From Eleusine coracana subsp. coracana (lineage: Eukaryota; Streptophyta; Magnoliopsida; Poales; Poaceae): 64,000 nt of DNA. Below, one piece after another: positions 52,958-63,305 of the stretch. The translations under genes were made by a program, and so were the position numbers. Positions within the stretch are counted from its first letter, which is position 1; every line of letters starts with the position of its first letter. The DNA is taken from NCBI GenBank assembly GCA_032690845.1, contig CM064425.1, positions 38,156,240-38,220,239 of the forward strand, read 5' to 3'. The notes beneath the pieces are model-generated. The model was given only the letters and a program-made list of their open reading frames with translations, made no database searches and had not been told where the DNA came from.

Positions 52958-54855
52958 TATTGACACTTCTTAACGTCGTATCAAGAATATCTCTATTCCT
53001 GGTACGGCGCCAGAAATGATTGTTGGTGTTTGTTATGCTTTAAGAATAAAATGAATTAATCCGCAAGCGCAGAGAACACCATTGTAGCATTTCACCCGGG
53101 TGTATTCCAAGGTATCGTATTTATTTTCCTCAGGGAAGCTAGGCGTAAGATTATCTTGGTATAACAAAGATATAACTACAACAATTATACCAACTGACCA
53201 AACACGGGGGTAAGGATATTCAATAATATTGGTAGGGGTAGTAACACAAGAGAAATCCACACTAAGATAAATAAAGAGATCGGTTAAGCTAGCCAGAAGG
53301 ACAACAAGTCTAAGTCTAAAATTCCTAAAATATACCCTTTCTATATATCTAAGTCAAGCGTCAAATCCTAGTTACTTGGGTTGAGTGCTTATACCAATTT
53401 CTTGGTACAATCTCGAGTCTTTCACCTGTTAGCTCACTTTGAGGCACGAAAACGTTCCACTAATATGGGTCGGTAACTAACCTCTGTACTACTGATTACG
53501 CTATCACTAGACAACCCTGCTTGAGACTTCTCGAACATGGTGGATTACTAAAGGGACGGACAAGGCTGTCACCACTTGCCGCCTACCACACAGCCCGTGG
53601 GGATGAATGCAAATCCATCTAACGTTAACTTAGGCACCGCGCCTACGCTTTCACTAGATATTTTTCCGTTGGCCTAGCGGAAGAACAGCCGGGAAACAAC
53701 CAAGTCTAAGTTCGGAAAGAACTAAACTTAATTAAATCCTAGCCGGGAAACCCATAAACTACGCAACAATGTTTCTTCCCGATAATTGTAACTTAAGGAA
53801 ATGACTAAGTAAAATAAATACTTGACACGATAGAAAAGAAAAGATATTTATATTGATAAAAGGATAAGTCTTACATAAAGAGAAAAGGTACAAGAGCGCT
53901 CATACCAAGACTCCAAGGCAATTTCGGAATCCCGAGTGATGCTCTCGACTAGAATCTAACTCCCGACTAACTAACCTACTCTACTAAGTAGCACAAGTAG
54001 TGGGAAATGGACTCCTTGATGTGTTTCTTTCTTGATTTCCTTTTCTGCCAAAATCCCCCTCTATTTATAGGTGGCAATAGGCAGGGGGGTACTTGTAGGT
54101 GAAGAAGGGTCAGTTGGCCGAAGTCAGTCCGTCGGGCTGCGGGCCATGCCGGGCGGCCACGTGTGCCGGGCGGCCGGGCATGACGGGTTGGTTGGCTTGG
54201 ATCTTGTCGGTTCACGACCGACTTCTTTTGGTTGGCTTGGATCTTGTCCCGAAGGCAGTTGTTCGGTCCGTTCGTACCGACTTCTCCATTTTGGGGCCGG
54301 TAGGCCTATTGGGCTTCATGGGCTGCTAACCCCGGGTGGCAACCTAAGGCCGGGTGGCAAGCCAGGCCGGGCGGCGGCCTAGGCCGGGTGCCGACCACCT
54401 CCGGGTCGCCCCTTGACTTCTCCCGGTTAGGCCACTTGTTAGCCTTCTTTTCCTTAGCCATATCTCATCATTTTTAATTTGGGAGGAGAAAACGGCATCA
54501 TGGTGAAGTGATTTTGCAAAACCGGCCGTGTCGGATGATCAGCCTGAAAAACGAGTCCGGTTAATGAGCCGGGTGGCTGATTTTAACCATATATGACCCG
54601 GTCGGCCAGTTCTTGATTTCAGCCTGAAAACGACCCTGTCGGCCGGTGAAAACGGCTGTTTTACAGTCATGATCGGCCGACGAGGTGTTTCTTCATGTTT
54701 TTGCATATTTTGGCTCTCTTATACCTACAAACACATATTTCACCAAAACTTGTGGAACTTTATTAGTTTAAACAAATATTTATTGAACTTTGGTCTTATA
54801 CCTTGCATTTCCCGACCGGTTGGTGGCCGATATTGGGTTTTATCAGCCACCAACA
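52958..54855 (-). repeat. C2 5' LTR, complete
   Basis: 1898 bp, TATTGACACTTC to GCCACCAACA on the plus strand (TGTTGAC in C1). TATA CTATAAATAG lies at 54061-54070 on the minus strand. GCCGGGCGGC repeats occur at 54146-54180 and 54350-54390. Confidence 0.88.
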
Positions 54856-54860
54856 ACAGG

Positions 54861-55103
54861 TGGATCAAACTTTGCCTAAGCGATGTGAAGATGCTCGTGC
54901 TACGTCACCCCCTTTTGGCGGAACACACCTTCTACAGGAACGCGGAGGATCAACTCATCGACGGATTATGGGGGCACGCGTCTACACAGTGCCAACTGAC
55001 ACGAAGGCTGAGATGACGGGACCCATGAGAATTGAAGACCACACCACCGGCCAAACCTGCCCCGACGCTATGTAATGGGGACAATACGAATAGAACATGT
55101 CTC

Positions 55104-55177
<74 letters not shown>

Positions 55178-55458
55178 TGTGTGTAATGTGGGCTAAACCC
55201 CTTGAGATATAAAATGAAGGCCTTCTCCTTCCAAAAGGGGAGAGGTAAGAAACCACCACACACTCACACGTTCTCTCGCACTCCAAGACTTGGAGACCCC
55301 TCCTCTCTCACCACCATCGTACTCCCCATCCGGTGCAAGTTACACAAGCAGACCTGAGAACTGGACGTAGGGGGCTTCTCCGAACTAGTATTTTCACCGA
55401 ACTTGAAATGCGCATCCCCTAGAACGAAATCTACTAGTCGGTGATCTAAACACCGACA
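54861..55458 (+). repeat. Tat-I 3' LTR tail, duplication copy 2
   Basis: It directly continues the Tat-I LTR interrupted at 9469, judged by the shared acagg duplication. It holds an (ATCT)n/(GT)n microsatellite (55095-55184), a TATA (GATATAAAA, 55206-55214) and the terminus CACCGACA at 55458. It then abuts Tat-F RT. Confidence 0.75.
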
Positions 55459-55819
55459 CAATGTCATCGACGTAGGCCTCGACTCTCTTCCCAATCTGCT
55501 TATCTAAGCAACATTGCATGGTTCACTGGTAAGTGGCGCCAGCATTCTTCAATCCGAAGGGCATGGTTGTATAACAGAAAGCTCTGAAAGGTGTGATGAA
55601 CGATGTCTTTAGCTGGTCAGATTTGTTTCGGGGGATCTGATGGTACCCCGAGTAGGCATCTAAGATGCACAAAAAGGGCAACCCGCCATCGAATCGACCA
55701 CTTGATCAATGCGAGGGAGAGTAAAAGGATCCTTGGGGCAGGCCTGGTTAAGGCCAGTGTAGTCAACACACATGCGCCACTCGTGGTTCTTCTTGTGCAC
55801 TAGTATGGGGTTAGCTAAC
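55459..55819 (-). pseudogene. Tat-F RT fragment, duplication copy 2
   Basis: Nearly identical to 40601-40961. It reads leftwards from 55819 through LANPILV, CFLDAYSGYHQIP, TTMPFGLKNAG and EAYVDDI, and stops at the Tat-I LTR end. It continues to the right of the B solo LTR at 57080. Confidence 0.86.
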
Positions 55820-57074
55820 TGTTGACGGTCCTTAAATGCTAAATCCGACCATCAATTGCTTGCATAAAACATATAAAAATAAATCACCAACATAGTGATA
55901 GGAGTTTATTACTAACAATTTTCACAAGTATTGGAGAATATTTGTATACAGATGATTTATACTCAAATTCAAGGAAACATCAGAGCTACAAGAGGAGAAA
56001 TAATAGAAGCCCATAAACATGAAGTGAGAGGTGATCAAATAATATATTAGACCTCACCATGTTGAAGCTCTCATCGAGACCATCGAAACGCATATATAAC
56101 TTGTCTAAATCAGACTTCGGATATGAGAGTTATGAAGCACAGAAGATCAGGTGTTTGGGCTGAACTGATGCTGACATCAGCATGACATCAGCACACGCGA
56201 GAGGGGAAGACAATGATGGTTCAGGTTGCTTGGCTGAGCGGAAAAGCCCATTACTTGGTTCCTAAGGATGAGGACTAGTCCAAAGAATATTCCTTTATTC
56301 TTAGGAAGGCTTCTCTACTCCCTCAAGACACCTCTCACTATACATCGAGTCTCTCTTCCTCTTATTTTCGACACATAAGAAGAGAGTTTAGAGCTCCACT
56401 CCAAAAGCTTTAGCACTGCCAAAGTGCTTAGAAATTAGGAACAGAGTGAGGGAGAGTTTGGGGAAGCGCTGGGCCTGTCGGCGATCTTCCCCACGCTTGT
56501 ACTTCGACGGATGCTTTCCTTTTCAAGTAAGTATTTGTGTTTCCTCTTTGGTATTTAAGTTTCTTACTTAAGTAAGTTCTTTCTTTATTGCTTACGGGAT
56601 CATCTCTCTATTTAGTTAGAGTATCTTGGTCTTCTATAAGCATGGATCCGAGACTAGGATAGTAATTGATAGTGTAGGCGCAGTGTCTAGACTAGAGGTT
56701 ACCTTTGTTTGCCGCGTGCCCCACGGTGTGTAGAGGTAGTCGTTAGGTGGTCACAGCCCTATCCGGCCTTAGTAATCCTCCATGTTCGGGTACGTCGTAG
56801 AGCTGTTGGCTGAAGTGGCCTGTGGATGTAGGGGTAAGCCGGTGCCCGAAGTGAGCAGTACAGACCGAACCTATCTTATTTATAGGATCCTTAACCATTA
56901 GGAATCCTCTCTGCCCTTTGCCTACCATATTTTTGTTGTCCTTGGATGGATTAGTTAGAGGATCGATACAAATACGTTCCTTGTGATTCGATAACCTGGA
57001 ATACTCCTAGGTGAAGTGCTACATCGGTATCCATGCGCTTGCTGATTTATCTGTGATCGTAACAAATACCAACA
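55820..57074 (+). mobile_element. B solo LTR in Tat-F RT
   Basis: 1255 bp, TGTTGACGGTCC to TACCAACA, with perfect target-site duplications ctaac at 55815-55819 and 57075-57079. Excising it joins FIKEVLHPDWLAN to PILV in the RT frame. The left flank is the same as that of the B 5' LTR at 40962. The TATA is mutated (CTATACATCGAG near 56338). Confidence 0.9.
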
Positions 57075-57079
57075 CTAAC

Positions 57080-57877
57080 CAGTCAGGGTGCAATACTTCT
57101 TTGATAAAATCGGCTGCTAGTAATCGGCTGATTTTTTTCCTAATCGCATCCTTTTGGTCCTACTAAAATTGTCAAAGTCGTTGCCTCACGGGTTTAGCGT
57201 TTTGTGTAACATGTAATTTGTGCTCTAAGTTGACCCCAATATTGGCGGTCTTGGATACAACACTATCATCTAGCTATATCTTCTTTGACTCCATGGTTTC
57301 TACCTTCACCGTGGCCTTCGACACCTTCTTGGGAGGGGCATCAAGGTTGGCCTCCTCCACCTTTGCCACCTCCAGCTTCTTCTCGGCGAGCTCAGACTCC
57401 GTCACCTTCGTCTCTGCCAGCTCGTAGCTCTGAATGTCGTAGTCGTACGAAGTTTTCATGTCCGAGTGCAGCGAGATGACTCTGTTCGGCCCTGGCAACT
57501 TCATCATCATGCACGGATAGTGCGTAATTGCCATGAACTTGGCAATGGCAGGCCGCCCAATGATGGCGTGGTAAGTAGAGTCCAAATCCGCAACTTTGAA
57601 GGTGATGCGTTCTGTCTTGTAGTTTTCCCGAGTGCCAAATGTTACCGGCAGAGTGAGTTGTCCCAATGGGAACGTCTGCATGCCGGGAATGGCGCCGTGG
57701 AAGGCCGATCGATCGGTCAGAGGTATGCCAAGCTACTTGAAGGTCTTCACGAAATGGATGTCCAGGGTGCTTCCTCCATCCACCAGTACTCGATCGAGCT
57801 GCACCCATTTCACAGTCAGCGACAACACCAGAGGGTATTTGCCGGGTCTGGAGATGTGGTATGGGTGGTCTGACCAA
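57080..57877 (-). pseudogene. Tat-F protease and RT N-terminus
   Basis: RT begins at about 57190 (LLAADFIKEVLHPDW). The protease lies to the right: SDHPYHISRPGKYPL, the active-site loop VLVDGGSTLDIHF (about 57780) and STYHAIIGRPAIAKFMAI. A stop near 57735 and a frame change interrupt it. A Lys/Glu-rich linker (57285-57420) leads to RT. Confidence 0.8.
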
Positions 57878-57963
57878 TCAAAGGTTATCGGGACTTCGGA
57901 CGATCATAGATAATGCGGCATGGCTGGTGAAACCGAATGGACTTCTCGGTAGAGGATCTTCTG

Positions 57964-60110
57964 CTAGTGCTTCGAGTCAGTAGTGGCTCTATCGTAGATG
58001 TAGTTGACCTTGCGCTTGAGATCTTGGAATTCTTCTTTGTCATCATCTTCCTTGTCCTTGTCCTTTTTGCCGCCCTTGTTGATCCAAGGACGTTCCTTGC
58101 AGACCTTTAGAGTGTGGTGCATGAAGCTTTTAGGCATGAAGCACTCTTTGGCCTTTTGAGCACCGTCATGCAGCAAGCAAGGTCCTTCAAGCATCTTGTT
58201 GAAGTCATCCTAAGTGATCGGCCTTCTTTGGGGGAGACGCTCGGTGTTACCGACCGTTCTGTCCTGCATGTGCTTCCTGTCACCGTCCTTGTTGAAGCTG
58301 GACGGTCCCAACTGATTGCGGTTCCGCGGCAACTCCTCCTTGTACTGACGTACTTGCTAGAGGGCTGAGTTGTCGGCTACATACTTGTCTACCATTGTGA
58401 ACAGTTCCTTCGCCATCAAGCTCCATATGGTGTCCAGCCTCCCGATCTTCTTGATCAGATCGTCATCTCGAAGGCCAGCATGGAAGGCGGCGATGACCTG
58501 AGCGTTTGAGATGTTTGAGATAGTGTTTTCACTCAGCAGAAGCTCTTAATGTTGTCCCGAAGTGGCTCTCCACCTCGTTGTATGATTCTGGCAAGCTCCT
58601 AATGATTACCGGGCCGGTCGAAAGTCATCTGGAAGTTGGTGGTGAACTGCCTGCATAATTCTCCCCAAGAATTGATGGAGTTGGCCGGCAAATTGGTGAG
58701 CCATGTTTTTGCTGCTAGGGCATAGCACACGTGCAGGTAGTTGGCCATGACGTTGGGGTCCGTCTTGCCATGATACTTCTCGGTGCCAACTGGTTTATAG
58801 TCGGTCGGCCAGCTGACAGTACGTAGTTCCTGGGTGAAGGCTCTGATGCCAGCCTCGCCATCGTAATCTTCTAGGGGTGGGGTTGTGTTCTGATCCTGCT
58901 CGTAGTCTGCTTCTTGGCGACGTCTATCATCATTCTGGCCACCGTATCGGTGGTCCCGGTAGCGATCGTCCTGAGGCGGATCCCGTTGGTCGTCACGCTC
59001 ATAATAGCGGTCATCGACAAAACCGCGACGATGTCGTTCCTCCTCATGCTCTCGGCGGGCCGCCTCCTCTTGCCCTTGGTGTCTGTTATTCAGTCAGATG
59101 TGGACATCGCAATGCAGTATGCCATTGTAGAGGTCGACATTCTAATCATGGAAGTTCATGATGGGCTGTCTCCGTGGTTCGGCTGGTGGGGTGGCCTGCC
59201 GATCGTGCCATCGCCGATCCCTTATTTCATGACTGGGGACTGAGCTAGCAGCCTCGAACGCCATTCTACTTGGCATGGCGAGTGTTGCATGCATCTCTAG
59301 TACAGCTGGAGCTTTGATATGTGCCTTCAGCTTGTTGACTTGCAGGTTCAACTCTGGATTGGCTTGGAGCATAGGCTCTAGCGAGTTCAGCAGAGTCACC
59401 GCAGTCGTGAAGTTGTGCTACGGGGTCTTGAAAACTTCCTCACCATTCAATTGTAAGGTGAGGTCACCCATGTCTAGGTGTTGTACAACCCTAGATCCGT
59501 TTTGATAGTCACATAGTCGTTGGAATGGAGGGGTCTTGGTCTTTGGGTAATCGTCCTCAAGATCAGTCTCGCACCCATCTTGGGGGTTTCCGCCTGACGG
59601 TGCTTTTCGTGCAGCAGCTGCCACGGATGTCTCTGCGCGTGTATCGTTGTCTGGGTCTACGGGTGCTACCATGAAAACCTCATAGTAGTCTGAAGAGTGG
59701 CTTTCTGAATCACTCGGCTCCTCGATCTGATCCAAGATTGATTCGTGATCGGTGTCGATTGTTGTTACTAGTTGTGTGACAGCAAAAAAATTAGGATCTT
59801 CATCCAGCTCCTCTATGTAAGGAGTCGAGAGATCAACTGGAGTCGTGTCTGAGTCGGCCAAGCTTGTCGGTTGATCTGTTGTGGGCAACGCTGAGAGAGA
59901 TCCCGGAAGGGTTTCCGCCTGAAAAGAGCGGTATTTCGCTGCCGTGTTGTTGAGGTCGAGTGGGAGTCAGCGCGTCGGGCTGATCTTGCGATCAACCGGT
60001 GAAGCTTCACTAACGCCTAGATCTGAGGGTGCAACGGGTGCTAGAAGGATCGCCGGATCTTGCTTGACAAGGCTCCCACTTTGATCAGCAATGAAGCTGA
60101 AAGTGTGAAG
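57964..60110 (-). pseudogene. Tat-F gag
   Basis: An acidic N-terminal part (59418-59888) is followed by a segment with LNSLEPMLQANPELNLQVN (59142-59399). The Gag core (58880-58600) reads YHGKTDPNVMANYLHVCYAL and then LPANSINSWGELCRQFTTNF. Multiple stops occur from 58600 to 58370. A knuckle-like CLLHDGAQKAKEC and a Lys/Asp-rich tail end it (57964-58194). Confidence 0.75.
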
Positions 60111-60181
60111 CAAATCTTGTCTTTCGGGTGGACTTGACATCGAGGAAAGCCATCGATTTCAACAAAGTTGAAATTAACGCT

Positions 60182-60200
60182 GCCCCTTCCTAGCGCGTCA
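60182..60200 (-). other. Tat-F primer-binding site
   Basis: TGACGCGCTAGGAAGGGGC on the minus strand resembles the TGGCGCGCCAGGTAGGGG site common after Tat LTRs (tRNA-Arg type, from memory), with about three mismatches. Confidence 0.55.
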
Positions 60201-60209
60201 ACTATCCAG

Positions 60210-60630
60210 TGATATTCTCGATAGTAGATCTAGGTATGTGTATGAGTATGAAAGTTGATGGACACAAGACACGAGGTTTATACAGATTTAGGCTTCCCGA
60301 AGGATAAAAACCCTACATCATGTTTGGTGTTTGTGTATTGTTAGGGTTCGCACTAGGGTTAGGGTTTGCTAATGCGAGTTCTGATGATCATTCGGAGCCC
60401 CCCTACCCTCGTTATATAGTCGGAGGGCAGCGGTTTACATGGTAATCTTCTAGTCGGTTACATCTATTTCTATCTATAAACCATATCTCTAATTCTATCT
60501 TGTCGCCACCTCTAAGTACATATCCGAGTAGCTGTCTTCTCGGCCTTTATCTCCAATGCTTCATAGTCAAGTCCCAGCCCACTCGGCCATATCACCGAGT
60601 GTTAGATATCCCGGGTATACATGTCCCACA
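60210..60630 (-). repeat. Tat-F 5' LTR
   Basis: On the minus strand it starts TGTGGGACATGTATACCC and ends near GAGAATATCA. TATA ACTATATAACG lies at 60410-60420 (minus). The inner boundary is approximate by a few bases. It seems inserted into the LTR of H. Confidence 0.65.
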
Positions 60631-63305
60631 CGTACACCACGCCTTGGTCTCCACCTCTTACTCTACTAGAGCTTAAATATGCAACCTACTAGCCCTGCTA
60701 CAACTAATCATGCATATTCTAGAGGCTAAAGTAATTTTGGCTCATACGAGATCTGAATAACAAACCTAATCACCATGATTAAGAAAGCAATCTGAATACT
60801 TAGCCTAAAACAAAGCAATTGGGATAAGCATATGTAAAACCATGCAATCCAAATGAACACAAACACAGCCAAAGATAGAATCAAGACAGACACAACAACA
60901 TATATAGGAATAACACCTTTATTCATCACCATTGGAGGCTATGCCGATCGGCACCGCCTTGTTGCAACATTGACGGCTCTTAAGATACATGGCACCACTT
61001 CTCATAAGCTCCAGTGTAGAGCAACCTTGTCGGGCGGCTGCCCCACTAGACTACATCTCTCAATTTGGTTGCTCTTCAACTCCAGTGACCTCCCGGCGAT
61101 GTGCAGCAGCTTCTAGCATTTGCTTGGAGTAAATACACGTCCTCCCACAACCTTGGGGTGTTTATATAGGCTCTGGACACGTCCTCTTTTGCTTGTACAC
61201 GAAGTTAGCCCTTAGAGATTGAATCCAAGTCGGTTTCATACCTTTCATATCAAGCACCGGCTTCCAAAAATTATAACTCTCTTATCTGAAGTCCGAATAA
61301 CGCAATTCTGGACTCTATCTTGTACCTCTCGAAAAGTTATACAACTTTTGTATTCATTTGAAGTCCAGATTTGACAGTCTTGGTTCCTAAATATGCGATG
61401 AAAGAATATCTGTTATGATTCAGACTCTTCTGCGCAGGTCTCCTTGAACTCTGAAACTGCGTCACAATGCAGTGTTGTTTTTGGGCTGCACAAATTGAAC
61501 TTTCCTTTCGGATAAATCTTCTAGAAATCCTTAGGCATTGGGTCACGACCTTGGGCTTGCATGTTGGGTTTCATGGACGTCCATGGGTGTCTTTTAGGCG
61601 TCATGGGCTTATGAGAAGCCCTCCTTGCATGGCGAATTGGGCTTCACATCAATACTTCTCATATTTAAGCCTTTTTAGTGTCTTTTCACCTAATTCTGCA
61701 ACATAGCACTCAAAGGACACTACATGTGGAATTCATTAATATTAGAGGTAATAAGACATGCTTTTGATGAGAATATGATGGGAAAATAGTTGCTTTTGGC
61801 ATATAAAATGTGTAGCTAAGAAGCGCCAGCAGCTCCCCCATGCTTAAACCTTTGCTCGTTCTTGAGTAAATAAATAACTTTACCCTCTCCAAGAGAGATC
61901 ATTGTTGCAATCATGTTATCTTCACTTGCATTCATGGAAGCACATGCATATCCAACCCGCTTTAAGAGTTTTGCACAGAAGTTTTATGTTGCACCAATTC
62001 TACTACTCACAGATACTAGTGGGGGACAGATTATGACTTAGAACCAAGCATAATGATTAAACAAAGTAGCTTCAACTCTCAAGGCAGGTTACGCCTCAAA
62101 CTAGGCCTTAAGATCAAAAAAATTTCCAAAAAATCAGTCTCATACATCCAAACAAAACACTCTCTCGCAAAGAATCAAGACAATACTCATCTCCCAAATC
62201 TCACAAGCCAAAAAACTAGAAGTGATCCTATCTACAAATAATTAGTGGAAGGCTTTATGTGTAGTTTGGTAGGAAAACAATTAGCAAAACAATGTAACTT
62301 AGAATATTATCAAATCAAGAGATAGTTCTTCTTGGTTTTACAAAGACTTGTCAAAAAGGCTATTAGAAAAACACGATGAAAGAGATGAAAAATACACGCT
62401 TTAGAAAAGGGGACATGTGCAAATGGCAAAAGATGATCTCGAGACACAAATGAAGTTCTCAAAATCAGATTGCACATGGTTGGAAGGATAGAGTTTCAGC
62501 CAAATGAATGCACTTACTTTGATGGTTCTATGCACTATCTTGTAAATTCCGCTCTTGAAACTTGATATAACTAGAAACATTCTCAATCTTCCATCAACAA
62601 TCCTTGAAGTCCATTAGCTAGTGCTTCGGAATGTGAATGACGTTCCATCTCCCCTATGCTTAAACGATGCTCGTCCTCGAGCATAGGAAGTGAAAAAATA
62701 AACAACACTAGCTAAATCCTTTATTTCTTCTCCTCGACCATCTGAAACACATATACTTGATTTCTGGAGATAACATAGCATTTTTTGAAACTATGAGAGC
62801 TCGTGCCAATCAGCACAGAAATCGTGCCGGTCGATTTTGCCGTGTCTACTCCTTATATTGATTTTGTACTTCAAAACATCTTCAGAGATGTTTATTGATG
62901 AAAATCTTTGTCTTGAGCAAGATATCTTGATAATTTGTGCATAAAACCATAGAAATAGTGCAACGGCTCGACGAGAAACTCATATCATAGGTTCTAGATA
63001 AGGAGTGGACAACACCGAAAGAAATATGGGTTTACAGGGGGGAATATCCAGTGAAATATGCACACATTCTAGAGTAGAATAGGCAATGCTGAATACGAAC
63101 AGGGCTAGCAAACAAGTGAAAGATACACAAACGAAATGGCCAACTTCTAAGTCTCATACCAACAGAACACAAACTTGAATCAAATCACCAAATTACATGT
63201 TGCAATCTACAGGTTTATCATATAAGTGTAGCGTATTTGGCTCTGGTAGGTATGATCAATGCAAGAGAGCAATATTTGCAAGGACTAGAGACATTAAGAC
63301 ATTAT
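60631..63305 (-). mobile_element. H: relative of element A, partial 3' LTR and 3' region
   Basis: 60720-60850 resembles the A LTR (cttagcctaaaacaaagcaattggg against cttagcctagaactaagcaattgg). The LTR start on the minus strand is TGCTGGCGCTTC at 61831, next to a purine tract TAAGCATGGGGGAGC (61832-61846). A second tract lies near 62646-62662. A TATA (CCTATATAAAC, minus) lies at 61160-61170. The LTR has one CCGATCGG palindrome (60954) and decayed copies lie near 62806-62832. No open gene is visible between 61832 and 63305. Confidence 0.68.

Larger units (their letters stand above)
48462..54855 (-). mobile_element. C2: second copy of C, truncated inside ORF2
   Basis: It is colinear with C1 from 17995 to 27703, minus D, and continues through the full LTR to 54855. 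The right target-site duplication acagg (54856-54860) pairs with that left of C1. Its left end, at 48462-48466, is the breakpoint rather than an insertion end. In a 120-base sample of protease (50884-51003) five bases differ from C1. Confidence 0.87.
55459..60630 (-). mobile_element. Tat-F: degenerate Tat-lineage retrotransposon, 5' half
   Basis: From right to left: LTR (60210-60630), primer site, gag, protease and RT up to Y-V-D-D. There Tat-I (plus strand) is inserted. The B solo LTR (55820-57074) interrupts RT. RT downstream parts and the 3' LTR are beyond Tat-I, outside the window. Stops are frequent. Confidence 0.82.

Noticed and set aside
54669..55075. Plus-strand ORFs of 90-115 codons across the C2 LTR end and Tat-I LTR tail
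   Set aside because: They cross the C/Tat-I junction at 54855, so they cannot be one original gene; no domain is seen.
58877..59243. Plus-strand ORFs over Tat-F gag
   Set aside because: The minus strand carries Gag motifs in this region; the plus-strand frames are shadows.
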